A stretch of 64,000 bases of DNA. Source: Jatrophihabitans sp. GAS493. GTDB lineage: Bacteria; Actinomycetota; Actinomycetes; Mycobacteriales; Jatrophihabitantaceae. Each line of letters opens with the position of its first letter. Position 1 is the first letter of the stretch. The notes under the pieces are model-generated. The model was not told the DNA's origin. It searched no databases and worked only from the letters and a program-made list of their open reading frames with translations. The position numbers were made by a program, and so were the translations under genes. Of this stretch, positions 1-8,124 are shown piece after piece. The stretch lies in assembly GCF_900230215.1 (NCBI RefSeq), contig NZ_LT907982.1, positions 4,201,568-4,265,567 of the forward strand, read 5' to 3'.

Positions 1-1055
1 CGGGCGGTGACCCGCGCGGTGTCGGCGTCGATCCGCTCGATCGGCGGTCGCTCGTTGTCGTACTCGTCGGCGATCTCCCCGACGATCTCCTCCAGGATGT
101 CCTCGATAGTGACCAGCCCGGCGGTGCCGCCGTACTCGTCGATGACGATCGAGATGTGCGTGCGGTGCGCCTGCATCTCCCGGAGAAGCTCATCCACCGG
201 CTTGGATTCCGGGACGTAGACGGGGACGCGCATCACCTCGTCGACGGTGGTGATGCGGGCCCGGTCGGCGTCCTGGGCCCGGCGAGCCAGGTCTTTGAGG
301 TAGACGACGCCGATGATGTCGTCGATGTTCTCGTCGGTGACCGGGATGCGGGAGAAGCCGCTGCGCAGCGCGAGGGCCAGCGCCTGGGGCACGGTCTTGG
401 TGCGTTCGATGTAGACGAGCTCGGTGCGCGGCACCATGACTTCGCGGGCGATGGTGTCGCCCAGTTCGAAGACGGACTGGATCATCTCGCGCTCGTCGTG
501 CTCGACCACGCCGCGGCTCTCGGCCATGTCGACGAGTTCCCGCAGCTCGACCTCAGATGAGAAGGGACCCTCGCGGAACCCCTTGCCCGGGGTCACCGCA
601 TTGCCGAGGACGATGAGCAGCGAGGCGAGCGGGCCGAAGACCCGTCCGAGCAGGTGCACGGCGCCGGCCGAGACGAGCGCCACCCGGTAGGGGTGCTGCC
701 GCCCGATGGTGCGCGGCCCGACCCCGACAAGCACGTAGGTGGCGACCACCATCACGGCGATGGTCAGCACGGTCACCGGCCAGTGCGGGCCGAACTGCGC
801 GCGCGCGACGATCGTCACCAGCACCGTCGAGGTGAGCTCGCAGGTCATCCGCAGCAGCAGCAACAGGTTCGTGTAGCGGGCCCGGTCGGCCACAACCAGG
901 GCCAGCGTCTTGGCCCCGCGGCGTCGCTCCCGGGCGAACTCGTCGACGCGGGCCACCGACACCCGGGCCAGTGCCGAATCGACGCAGGCCAGGCCACCGG
1001 CCAGCGGGACCAGCAGGATCGCCCCGATGAGGACGATCACGTCCGATTGGCTCAT
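1..1055 (-). CDS. CorC/HlyC-type CBS-domain membrane protein, C-terminus cut by window edge
   Basis: Integral membrane protein of the DUF21-CBS pair family, linked in other bacteria to divalent-cation efflux (CorC, CNNM-like); the exact substrate is not visible here. The N-terminus has a hydrophobic segment from about residue 6 and at least two more before residue 160, as expected of DUF21. Two CBS motifs follow, and the cytoplasmic end reads [20 protein letters not shown] before the window stops. The ATG at 1055 overlaps the ybeY stop codon as ATGA, so translation is probably coupled. In related actinobacteria this gene sits at the same place, after phoH and ybeY and before era. Family call is firm; the missing C-terminal CorC_HlyC domain cannot be checked. 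Confidence 0.9.
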   Translation of the reverse strand, partial: MSQSDVIVLIGAILLVPLAGGLACVDSALARVSVARVDEFARERRRGAKTLALVVADRARYTNLLLLLRMTCELTSTVLVTIVARAQFGPHWPVTVLTIAVMVVATYVLVGVGPRTIGRQHPYRVALVSAGAVHLLGRVFGPLASLLIVLGNAVTPGKGFREGPFSSEVELRELVDMAESRGVVEHDEREMIQSVFELGDTIAREVMVPRTELVYIERTKTVPQALALALRSGFSRIPVTDENIDDIIGVVYLKDLARRAQDADRARITTVDEVMRVPVYVPESKPVDELLREMQAHRTHISIVIDEYGGTAGLVTIEDILEEIVGEIADEYDNERPPIERIDADTARVTA

Positions 1056-1648
1056 GTCGGATCGGACTGGGCCTCGGAATGAGCCTCCGAATGAGCCTCC
1101 GAATGAGCCCAGGCCCGGACCTCGCCCGCGGTGCCGGGCAGCGGAGCGTTGATCGGCCCGTGTCCGGAGCTGGCCGACCAGGCGGCGAGGAGTTCGGTCT
1201 GGCGGGCGAACATCTCCCGCTCCTCCTCCGGGTCGCCGTGGTCATACCCCAGCAGGTGCAGGATGCCGTGGGTGGTCAGCAGGTGCAGCTCGGCCGCGGT
1301 GCTGTGACCGGCGGCCTTGGCCTGCGTGGCCGCGACCTCCGGGCAGAGCACGACGTCGCCCAGCAGCGTCTCGACCTGCTGCTGCGGCGCCGAGGCGCGT
1401 GGCCCGGAGAGGTCGCTGTGATCCGGCGGCGAGTCGGAGCCGTCCATCGGGAAGGACATCACGTCCGTCGGGCCTGGTATGTCCATCCACTGCACGTGCA
1501 GGGCGGCCATCGATTCGGAGTCCATCAGGACGATGGAGAGCTCGGCCAGCGGGTCGATACCGAGGCGGTCCAGCACGAAACGGCTCAGCTCACGCAGGAC
1601 GAGCTCGTCGACCTCGATACCCGATTCGTTGTTGACCTCGATGCTCAT
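1052..1648 (-). CDS. ybeY: Endoribonuclease YbeY (16S rRNA maturation)
   Basis: Single-strand endoribonuclease acting in 16S rRNA 3' end maturation and ribosome quality control. The zinc-binding signature H-x3-H-x5-H is intact (His127, His131, His137 in [12 protein letters not shown]). I start at the ATG at 1648 ([10 protein letters not shown]), which matches the family start; an in-frame ATG at 1657 would add three residues that lie in the upstream repeat. The last residues carry three copies of HSEA encoded by a 12-bp tandem repeat, beyond the conserved domain. The ATG overlaps the stop of the last mini-ORF of the upstream repeat array, and its own stop overlaps the next gene's ATG. Gene order phoH-ybeY-corC is the usual one. 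Confidence 0.95.
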   Translation of the reverse strand: MSIEVNNESGIEVDELVLRELSRFVLDRLGIDPLAELSIVLMDSESMAALHVQWMDIPGPTDVMSFPMDGSDSPPDHSDLSGPRASAPQQQVETLLGDVVLCPEVAATQAKAAGHSTAAELHLLTTHGILHLLGYDHGDPEEEREMFARQTELLAAWSASSGHGPINAPLPGTAGEVRAWAHSEAHSEAHSEAQSDPT

Positions 1649-1728
1649 CGGGCACACGGCTCTTCGCTGGCGCTCATCGCTGGATTCGCTCCGGTCCTCA
1701 CTCGTACCTCGCTGCGATCCTCACTCAT
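1645..1728 (-). CDS. Mini-ORF of 27 aa in the phoH-ybeY repeat (unit adjoining ybeY)
   Basis: ATG at 1728, stop at 1645-1647; the peptide starts [10 protein letters not shown] and ends EEPCAR. The start overlaps the stop of the previous unit and the stop overlaps the ybeY ATG, both as ATGA. It resembles no family I know. It may serve only to carry ribosomes by termination-reinitiation, so a functional peptide is not claimed. Confidence 0.35.
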   Translation of the reverse strand: MSEDRSEVRVRTGANPAMSASEEPCAR

Positions 1729-1808
1729 CGGGCACACGGCTCTTCGCTGGCGCTCATCGCTGGATTCGCTCCGGTCCTCACTCGTACCTCGCTGCGATCC
1801 TCACTCAT
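1725..1808 (-). CDS. Mini-ORF of 27 aa in the phoH-ybeY repeat (middle unit)
   Basis: ATG at 1808, stop at 1725-1727. It encodes the same 27-residue peptide as the next unit, because the repeat is exact. It is linked by ATGA overlaps on both sides. The 80-bp period is not a multiple of three; the frame is re-set at every unit by the overlap (84 nt ORF minus 4 nt overlap). Confidence 0.35.
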   Translation of the reverse strand: MSEDRSEVRVRTGANPAMSASEEPCAR

Positions 1809-1837
1809 CGGGCACACGGCTCTTCGCTGGCGCTCAT
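1805..1837 (-). CDS. Mini-ORF of 10 aa overlapping the phoH stop codon
   Basis: ATG at 1837 overlaps the phoH TGA (1834-1836) and the ORF ends at 1805-1807, where it overlaps the next mini-ORF. The peptide, [10 protein letters not shown], is identical to the last ten residues of the 27-aa units. It is the partial copy of the repeat fused to the end of phoH. Confidence 0.3.
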   Translation of the reverse strand: MSASEEPCAR

Positions 1838-2982
1838 CGCTGGGCAGCGCGGTGGGCGCTGGCCGGCGCGGCGATCGCGTTGCTGGAGTCGTAACGCTCA
1901 TAAGCGTCGACGATCTCACCGACCAGCCGGTGACGAACCACATCCGCACTGGAGAGCTTCGCGAAGTGCACGTCATTGATGTCGGTGAGGATCTCCCGCA
2001 CCACCTTCAAGCCACTCGCCCCGCCCGGCAGGTCAACCTGGGTGACGTCGCCGGTGACCACCATCTTGGAGCCGAACCCGAGCCGGGTCAGGAACATCTT
2101 CATCTGCTCCGGCGTGGTGTTCTGGGCCTCGTCGAGAATGATGAACGCATCGTTGAGCGTCCGCCCGCGCATGTAGGCCAGCGGCGCCACCTCGATCGTG
2201 CCGGCCGCAGTGAGGCGCGGGATCGACTCGGGGTCGAGCATGTCGTGCAGCGCGTCCAGCAGCGGCCGCAGGTACGGGTCGATCTTGTCGTAGAGGGTGC
2301 CGGGCAGAAATCCGAGACGCTCGCCGGCTTCGACGGCCGGGCGGGTCAGGATGATCCGGCTCACCTGCTTAGCCTGCAGCGCCTGGACGGCCTTCGCCAC
2401 GGCGAGGTACGTCTTCCCGGTGCCGGCCGGACCGATGCCGAAGACGACGGTGTTCTTGTCGATCGCATCGACGTAGTTCTTCTGGTTCACCGTCTTGGGA
2501 CGGATGTTCTTGCCGCGCCGGGAGAGGATGTTGAGGCTCAGCACCTCGGCGGGGCGATCGCCGTTGTCCGCGGTGAGCATCGCCAGGGAGCGACTGACCG
2601 CGTCCGGCGTGAGGTGATTTCCACCGGTGACCAGGGCGACCAGCTCGTCGAAGAGCCGGGCCGCGATGGCGTTGTTCCCGGGCTCGCCGGTGATGGTGAT
2701 CTCGTTGCCGCGAACATGGACATCGCTGTCGAGGCTTCGTTCGATCACCCGTAGGAGCTCGTCTCCGGAGCCGAGGAGCGCCACCATCGCAACGTCAGTC
2801 GGAACCACGTAGGTCGTGGAGACCGGGTCAGCAGTTACAGCTGAGCCGGCCGGTGAACTGACAGCGGAGCTGACAGAAGACCGAGGACTGGCAGGACTCG
2901 AGGTGCTGGACGTCGACGTCAAGTACGGTTCACTGCTTTCGTTGGCGGCTGATGCTCTGATTCTAGCCGGGAACACCGACAT
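1834..2982 (-). CDS. phoH: PhoH-like ATPase
   Basis: Cytoplasmic P-loop ATPase of the PhoH family, often found beside ybeY and thought to act with it in RNA metabolism (family knowledge). Walker A GPAGTGKT lies near residues 174-181 and the Walker B region FIILDEAQN follows near 265. The first roughly 55 residues are Ser/Thr/Ala-rich and not part of the conserved fold, so the true start may lie downstream of the ATG at 2982; the ribosome site there is weak. The gene lies 35 bp after the HIT gene, in the same direction. Its stop codon is inside the 80-bp repeat array that leads to ybeY. Confidence 0.93.
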   Translation of the reverse strand: MSVFPARIRASAANESSEPYLTSTSSTSSPASPRSSVSSAVSSPAGSAVTADPVSTTYVVPTDVAMVALLGSGDELLRVIERSLDSDVHVRGNEITITGEPGNNAIAARLFDELVALVTGGNHLTPDAVSRSLAMLTADNGDRPAEVLSLNILSRRGKNIRPKTVNQKNYVDAIDKNTVVFGIGPAGTGKTYLAVAKAVQALQAKQVSRIILTRPAVEAGERLGFLPGTLYDKIDPYLRPLLDALHDMLDPESIPRLTAAGTIEVAPLAYMRGRTLNDAFIILDEAQNTTPEQMKMFLTRLGFGSKMVVTGDVTQVDLPGGASGLKVVREILTDINDVHFAKLSSADVVRHRLVGEIVDAYERYDSSNAIAAPASAHRAAQR

Positions 2983-3017
2983 CGAGCAGGCGCTTTATCT
3001 GCCGCCGGTGCTGGCCG

Positions 3018-3356
3018 CTAGCCGGGTGGCCACCCCATGGGGCGGCCGGAGAGCAGATGTGCGTGCACGTGAAAGACGCTCTGCCCAACCTCGGCACCGG
3101 TGTTGAAGACGGTCCGGAACGCGGTGAGACCCAGCTCAGCTGCCGTGGCGCGCACCCCGGCCACGAACGCCCCGGCCAGCTGCGGGTCCTGTCCGAGCTC
3201 GACGATGTCGCGCACGTGCGTCCTCGGTACGACCAGCAGATGAGTCGGAGCCTGCGGGTTCAGGTCCTCGAAGGCGATCACCGAGTCGTCACGGAAGCGG
3301 ATGGTGGCCGGAATTTCACCGGCGACGATCTTGCAGAAGAGGCAGTCATCGGTCAC
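3018..3356 (-). CDS. HIT-family nucleotide hydrolase (Hint-like)
   Basis: Small histidine-triad protein of 112 aa, the normal length for the Hint branch, which hydrolyses AMP-linked substrates such as phosphoramidates. The triad HVHAH is at residues 96-100, and the N-terminus has the paired cysteines DCLFCKI. GTG start at 3356. It lies 59 bp downstream of rsmE and just upstream of phoH in the same direction, a common actinobacterial arrangement. The physiological substrate is not known from sequence. Confidence 0.92.
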   Translation of the reverse strand: MTDDCLFCKIVAGEIPATIRFRDDSVIAFEDLNPQAPTHLLVVPRTHVRDIVELGQDPQLAGAFVAGVRATAAELGLTAFRTVFNTGAEVGQSVFHVHAHLLSGRPMGWPPG

Positions 3357-3415
3357 CGTTCGAGCCTAACCGGAGCCCACCGAGAACCCGGCCGCCGTGA
3401 CCGCTGAAGTTGGAC

Positions 3416-4156
3416 CTACCAGCGCTTCAGTCGTAGCGAGAGGGCGGCCAGCGCCGCCGCGCCGGCAGTGGAGGTTCGCAGCACTTCGCTGCCCAGACGG
3501 ATCGCGCTGGCCCCGGCGTCGGCGAAGGCGGCGAGCTCGTCCGGGCTGATGCCCCCCTCCGGCCCGACCACCAGCAGCACGTCGCCCGCGGTCGACAACG
3601 GCGCCGCGGAGATCCCGACCGAGGCATCTTCGTGGAGTATCAGTGCAGTGGTCGCCGCGCGCAGCCGGCCGGCGACGGCTGCGGTGGAGGCGAGCGCGCT
3701 CACCGACGGGATGAAGGATCGGCGGCTCTGCTTGGCCGCCTCACGTGCCGTGCTGCGCCAGCGCTGCAGTGCCTTCTCCCCCCGCGCGCCGTGCCACTGC
3801 ACGATCGAGCGGGACGCCGACCAGGGGACGATCTCATCCACGCCGAGCTCGGTCATCACCTCGACGGCGAGCTCGGCCCGCTCCCCCTTCGGCAACGCCT
3901 GGATCACCACCAGGCGCGGCGATGCGGCCGGGTGCACCCGCACGGCGAGCACGCTGAGTACGACCTCGTCCGAGCCGACCCGCTGCACCTCGCATTCGAC
4001 GACGAGGCCACGCCCGTCTCCGACGAGGACCGCCTCGCCGGCCGTCATCCGTTTCACCCGTGCCGCGTGCCGCCCCTCGTCACCACTGAGGGTGAGCAGC
4101 GCGCCCACGGCGACTCCGGGCGGAAGCTCGGGGAGTAGGAAGAGCGGTGGCGTCAT
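3416..4156 (-). CDS. rsmE: 16S rRNA m3U1498 methyltransferase RsmE
   Basis: SAM-dependent SPOUT methyltransferase that methylates N3 of U1498 in 16S rRNA in the assembled 30S subunit. At 246 aa it has family length. The C-terminal knot motifs are clear: LVVGPEGGISPDE, then LGSEVLRTSTAGAAALA, which bind SAM. The N-terminal PUA-like part includes HAARVKRMTAGE. It starts 26 bp after the dnaJ stop and is probably co-transcribed with dnaJ, as in most actinobacteria. Confidence 0.95.
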   Translation of the reverse strand: MTPPLFLLPELPPGVAVGALLTLSGDEGRHAARVKRMTAGEAVLVGDGRGLVVECEVQRVGSDEVVLSVLAVRVHPAASPRLVVIQALPKGERAELAVEVMTELGVDEIVPWSASRSIVQWHGARGEKALQRWRSTAREAAKQSRRSFIPSVSALASTAAVAGRLRAATTALILHEDASVGISAAPLSTAGDVLLVVGPEGGISPDELAAFADAGASAIRLGSEVLRTSTAGAAALAALSLRLKRW

Positions 4157-4182
4157 TAGATTTGGCTTACCCGGAAAGGGTG

Positions 4183-5328
4183 TTAGCGGCCGCCGAATGC
4201 CTCGCGCACCTTGCCGAAGATGCCGGTATGCGCGCTGGCCACCGAGACCTCCTCGGCCCGCAGTGCGGCCAGTTCACGAAGCAGTCGCTCTTGTGCCTCG
4301 TCCAGCTTGGTCGGCGTCCGGACCTCGACGTGCACGTGCAGATCGCCCCGGACGCTGCTGCGCAGACGGGGAACGCCCTTGCCGCGCAGCGTCACCACGG
4401 CGCCGTTCTGGGTGCCTGGTCGCAGGTCGAGCTTCTCCTCACCGTCGAGGGTCTCCAGCGCGATGTCGGTCCCGAGCGCCGCGGCGGTCATCGGAACGGC
4501 GACGGTGCAGTGCAGGTCCGAACCCTCCCGGGTGAAGACGTCATGCTGAGCCTCGGTCACCTCGACGTAGAGGTCGCCGGCCGGACCGCCGCCGGGGCCG
4601 ACCTCACCCTGGCCGGAGAGCCGGATGCGCATTCCGTCCTCGATCCCGGCGGGGACGTCGATGGTGATGGTGCGACGGGCCCGGACCCGGCCCTCGGTGC
4701 CACAGGTCGGGCAGGGCGACGGGATCTGCTCACCGGTGCCCCCACAGGCCGAGCAGGCGCGCGTGGTCATCACCTGACCGAGGAAGGATCGCTGGACGGT
4801 CTGGATCTCACCCCGTCCGGCGCAGACGTCGCAGGTGCGGGGCGAGGTGCCGGCCGCGCAGCCGGTGCCCGTGCAGGTCTCGCAGACGACCGCCGTCTCG
4901 ACGGCGATCTCGCGTCGAACACCGAAGGCCGCCTCGGCCAGCGTCACCTCGATACGCAGCAGCGCATCAGCCCCGCCGCGAACCCGGCTACGCGGGCCGC
5001 GACCGGAGCCGCCACCGGCCGCGTTGCCGAAGAACGCCTCGAAGACGTCGCCGAAACCACCGAAACCACCGAAGGGGTTTCCCTGGCCGCCGCCGCCACC
5101 GGAGGAGAGCGGGTCGCCGCCGAGGTCGACCATGCGCCGCTTCTCGTCGTCGGAGAGCACCTCGTAGGCCGCGGTGACCGCCTTGAACTTCTCCTGCGCC
5201 GCCGGATCGGGGTTCACATCGGGGTGCAGCTCACGAGCCAGCTTGCGGTAAGCGCGTTTGATCTCCTCTGCGGTGGCGTCCTTGGAGACGCCGAGGATCG
5301 CGTAGTAGTCGCGCGGTGCTTGTGCCAC
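4183..5328 (-). CDS. dnaJ: Chaperone DnaJ (hrcA-linked paralogue)
   Basis: Type I Hsp40 co-chaperone for DnaK. It has an N-terminal J domain with HPD at residues 35-37, a Gly/Phe-rich linker ([19 protein letters not shown]), four CxxCxGxG-type zinc-binding repeats ([32 protein letters not shown]) and C-terminal substrate domains; 381 aa is normal. GTG start at 5328. This is the copy usually linked to hrcA, not the dnaK-grpE one. Here three envelope genes separate it from hrcA, and a CIRCE element 65 bp upstream of its start suggests direct HrcA control. Confidence 0.95.
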   Translation of the reverse strand: MAQAPRDYYAILGVSKDATAEEIKRAYRKLARELHPDVNPDPAAQEKFKAVTAAYEVLSDDEKRRMVDLGGDPLSSGGGGGQGNPFGGFGGFGDVFEAFFGNAAGGGSGRGPRSRVRGGADALLRIEVTLAEAAFGVRREIAVETAVVCETCTGTGCAAGTSPRTCDVCAGRGEIQTVQRSFLGQVMTTRACSACGGTGEQIPSPCPTCGTEGRVRARRTITIDVPAGIEDGMRIRLSGQGEVGPGGGPAGDLYVEVTEAQHDVFTREGSDLHCTVAVPMTAAALGTDIALETLDGEEKLDLRPGTQNGAVVTLRGKGVPRLRSSVRGDLHVHVEVRTPTKLDEAQERLLRELAALRAEEVSVASAHTGIFGKVREAFGGR

Positions 5329-5392
5329 TTGGTCGTTCTGCCTTCTCGAGTGCTAGACGGTCACGGGCGCCCACCCAGACGGTGCTCGCCAG

Positions 5393-5419
5393 CTGGCACT
5401 CGCGTCAGCCAAGTGCCAG
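5393..5419 (-). promoter_or_regulatory. CIRCE operator (HrcA binding site) upstream of dnaJ
   Basis: CTGGCACTC - 9 bp - AAGTGCCAG: a 9-9-9 inverted repeat with one mismatch, matching the CIRCE pattern (TTAGCACTC-N9-GAGTGCTAA and its actinobacterial variants). It lies 65 bp before the dnaJ start. A further half-site GAGTGCTAG is at 5348-5356. A possible -10 (TACACT, minus strand) lies just upstream of the operator at about 5426-5431, so bound HrcA would cover the transcription start. Confidence 0.85.
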
Positions 5420-5463
5420 ATCTAGTGTACGGACGTTCCGCTGGGGCGGGATCAGAGCTGGGG

Positions 5464-7347
5464 TCAACCGCACTTGGCGTCGTTGACCGTCGTCGTCATG
5501 GGGCGGACCAGGGGCTGTTCAAGCAGCGTCGGCGCGCCGCTGCCGGCGGGCTCGACGAGCTTGAGCACGATGGTCTTGGTGGCTCCGGCCGGGATCTCCA
5601 GGTCCATGAAGTAGGTCGGGTGCCCCAGCTCGGAAGCCGGGATCACCACCGATGGCTTCCCATCGACCGTCACACTGGCCAACCCGCCGCCCGAGGTTCC
5701 GTAGTAGACGGCCTGCAGACGCTGGTCACCCGGGGGCTTCCCGGCGGCGTTGGTGTCGTATCGGGTGGTCACGTATCGGGGCAGGCCCGACTTCGGGGCA
5801 CCGTTGGTGAGCTTGATGGTGACCGTCACGTCCCGCGTCGAGCCGCAGCCGGTTCGGGTCCAGGTGAGGCTGCGGTCGAGGTAGTAGTCCAACTTGTCGG
5901 CGGCACCGTTGGTGACCACCAACCCGGCGTAGGGGTTGGGCGTCGTCGGGATGACTCCGGCGAACGAGGTGGTCTGAAGTACCTTCTCCGCGGCCGGGTC
6001 GGCGCTCCAGATCAGCAGTCGTCGCTCGTCGGCCGCCTTGAAGGCCGCCTTGACCAGATCGGCGGCCCGGCTCTGGCTCTGCAGGATGTGCCCGTCGACC
6101 GCCGAGGCGATGTCGAGCAGGTAGGCCTTGCGGTCGGCCTGGTCGTAGAAGCCGAACTTGGAGTAGAGCGTCGACTGGGTCAGGGCCACGATGTTGTCGC
6201 TGCCGACCTTCATCCCGTCCGGCGCGGTGGCCGGACCGGTGACATCCAGGAAGTAGCTCAGCGCGGTGGGGTCGACGGCGATGGCACCGTCGATGTGCTG
6301 TCCGGTGGCCTTCTCCCAGGTGGCGGCCCAGATCTGCCCGACATACGGAAAGTTCGGGCTGATCGTGCTGTTGAGGAAGAACTTGGTGCTGTCGGAGTTG
6401 GCGTAGCGCTCGTCGTACTCGGCGCCGAGTTTCACTCCTGAGTCGACGTTCTTCAACTCGTCGTCGCTGCCGTAGTGGTCGAAGGAGGCGACGCCGTTGT
6501 TGAAGGTGGCGATGACGAAGGCGCCGGGAATCCCGCCGAGCCCGCGCGACTCCGCCTCGTTCATGATTCCGATGAAGTAGCGCTTCTCGCCCTTCTGGCC
6601 GAGCATCGACGGCATGATCGAGGTCGCCCGGTCGAGTCCGGCCAGGCCACCGTGCAGGCTGTCGAGCGAAGTGATGACACTGGCCCGGGCGTCGTCGACG
6701 GACGACAGCCACGTCTTGGGCGGCAGCGCGTTCACCCGATTGGACGCATCCTGCAGCAGCAGCACGCTGCGGTGTACCAGCGGCGCCGCGGCCGCCACCT
6801 TCGCCACGTTGATCCCGCTGGCGCCGGAGCGCAGCTGATTCGGGTCGAGTTCGTTCGAGGCCTCGATCAGGTCCGGGAGCACGCTGCGCCCGAGCTGGTC
6901 GGCGACCTCGGTGAGCGCCTGCACGGATTTGAACGGCGAACCGACGTAGGGGATGGCGCCGGTGATCGACCAGACCGGGCCGGCGGTGAGTTGCGCGGCG
7001 CGATGGGCGTGCGCGGCGAGATCGTTGGCCGTCGCCTTCGCCGAATCCACATCACCAGCGCTGACCGACGACCGCAGCGTGGTCATGTCGGCCTTGATCG
7101 CGGTGACCTCTTTGCGGGCCAGCAGCGCACTGACCGCAAGCCAGGCGAGCGAGACGAGGAGCAGCGTGCCGAAGCCGAGGATCACCAGCCGGCGACCCCA
7201 GCGGCGCATCTTGCGTCGCCGGGCTTCGTCGGCCGCCCCGTCTAGTGCGTCCTCGGCCGTCTGGTCTGCCGTGTCGTCCTGCGCCCCGACGGCCGGTGAC
7301 TCCGAAGCATCTTCAGAATCCGCGCCGCCGGGTTCGATGCCCGTCAA
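5464..7347 (-). CDS. DUF4012-family membrane-anchored protein
   Basis: A 627-aa protein with a cytoplasmic acidic N-terminus, a basic stretch (RRRKMRRWGRR) and one transmembrane segment at about residues 52-74; the rest is predicted outside the cell. Conserved DUF4012 features follow, including MNEAESRGLGGIPGAFVI and the region around GAIAVDPTALSYFLDVTGP. DUF4012 proteins occur near cell-surface polysaccharide genes in actinobacteria, but their activity is unknown. The start at 7347 is a TTG with a weak ribosome site and is uncertain; the membrane segment is in any case within the protein. It is the last gene of a three-gene envelope cassette placed between hrcA and dnaJ. Confidence 0.85.
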   Translation of the reverse strand: MTGIEPGGADSEDASESPAVGAQDDTADQTAEDALDGAADEARRRKMRRWGRRLVILGFGTLLLVSLAWLAVSALLARKEVTAIKADMTTLRSSVSAGDVDSAKATANDLAAHAHRAAQLTAGPVWSITGAIPYVGSPFKSVQALTEVADQLGRSVLPDLIEASNELDPNQLRSGASGINVAKVAAAAPLVHRSVLLLQDASNRVNALPPKTWLSSVDDARASVITSLDSLHGGLAGLDRATSIMPSMLGQKGEKRYFIGIMNEAESRGLGGIPGAFVIATFNNGVASFDHYGSDDELKNVDSGVKLGAEYDERYANSDSTKFFLNSTISPNFPYVGQIWAATWEKATGQHIDGAIAVDPTALSYFLDVTGPATAPDGMKVGSDNIVALTQSTLYSKFGFYDQADRKAYLLDIASAVDGHILQSQSRAADLVKAAFKAADERRLLIWSADPAAEKVLQTTSFAGVIPTTPNPYAGLVVTNGAADKLDYYLDRSLTWTRTGCGSTRDVTVTIKLTNGAPKSGLPRYVTTRYDTNAAGKPPGDQRLQAVYYGTSGGGLASVTVDGKPSVVIPASELGHPTYFMDLEIPAGATKTIVLKLVEPAGSGAPTLLEQPLVRPMTTTVNDAKCG

Positions 7348-7432
7348 GAGATGTGTCGCCTAATGGTGTTGATGGTCGGTGGTGTGGAGGTCGGTGGTGT
7401 TGATGGTCAGGATGCAGCGAACTTCGGTTGGC

Positions 7433-7933
7433 TCAGCTGTGCTGCGAGCGACGTCGTCCGCTGTACATGAAGACCAGCCCGGCAATCAGAAGCACGACCG
7501 CGACACCGAGGATCGAGAGCACGGCGACACCGGTGGAGGCCAGGCCAGAGCTGCCCGAACCACTCGAGTCGTTGAGCGAGAGCGCGTCGACGCCGCTGCC
7601 GCCGGTCTGGTTGGCGTTGGTGCTGTCGACGCCGCTGCCGCCGGTGGTCGGCGCTGCGGTGCTGGCACCCGGATCAGTCGAGGCCGGCGCGCTCGGCGCG
7701 ATGCTGTGCAGCCCCACGCAGACGGCGTCCGCAGCCACGAATGGCGCGACGTCGTTGGACGCGGGCGACGCGGCTGAGGTGGTAGAACATGGTGGTGGCA
7801 CAGCTTCGGTGCTGTTGCTGTGCGGTGCCGCCGAAGCGTGCATTGAACCGAGCGCTAGAAACACGACGAACATCGCCGCTACGCTGCCGAGTACGATCGA
7901 GAACCGACGTACAAACTCCCCCGAGATTGTCAT
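7433..7933 (-). CDS. Secreted surface protein with LAXTG sortase signal
   Basis: A 166-aa exported protein. It has an N-terminal signal peptide (hydrophobic core about residues 12-28, ending SMHASA), a Ser/Thr/Ala-rich middle with a duplicated GGSGVD motif, and a C-terminal sorting signal: LASTG near residues 131-135, a hydrophobic stretch, then a basic tail GRRRSQHS. LAXTG is the motif used by class E sortases of high-GC Gram-positives. No sortase gene is in this window. The middle region resembles no domain I know, so this is an anchored wall protein or pilin-like spacer of unknown role. ATG at 7933 with AAGGGG directly before it. Confidence 0.8.
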   Translation of the reverse strand: MTISGEFVRRFSIVLGSVAAMFVVFLALGSMHASAAPHSNSTEAVPPPCSTTSAASPASNDVAPFVAADAVCVGLHSIAPSAPASTDPGASTAAPTTGGSGVDSTNANQTGGSGVDALSLNDSSGSGSSGLASTGVAVLSILGVAVVLLIAGLVFMYSGRRRSQHS

Positions 7934-8124
7934 CCCCTTAGCGTACTAACACATCCGCTTCACGGAAAGTTGAAGCGCGATTAGCCACAGGATGTATCAG
8001 GAACGGCGAAAATTTGTCCCAAAGGTCGGGCTTGACGTTACCTTTACATGCCAAACGGTATCTTCCCGAACTTGCCGACCGGGAGACCCCTTATTCCACC
8101 TGAGATTTTCGGGCGAGGTCGGGG

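Larger units (their letters stand above)
1645..1843 (-). repeat. 80-bp tandem repeat (2.5 copies) between phoH and ybeY
   Basis: On the plus strand, 1646-1725 and 1726-1805 are identical as far as I can read, and a third partial copy covers 1806-1843. Read on the coding (minus) strand, each unit carries an ATG that overlaps the preceding stop as ATGA and an in-frame TGA that overlaps the next ATG. The first unit contains the phoH stop and the last delivers its stop on the ybeY ATG. Inside each unit there are about three degenerate copies of a GAGYGAGGACCGSAGCGA-like word, so the unit itself looks built from smaller duplications. Confidence 0.95.

Noticed and set aside
1645-1843. CRISPR array
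   Set aside because: Direct tandem repeats without spacers and no cas genes.
4147-6441. 764-codon open frame on the plus strand
   Set aside because: It is antisense to dnaJ and the DUF4012 gene. The translation is Gly/Arg/Val-rich without motifs, typical of a shadow frame in GC-rich DNA.
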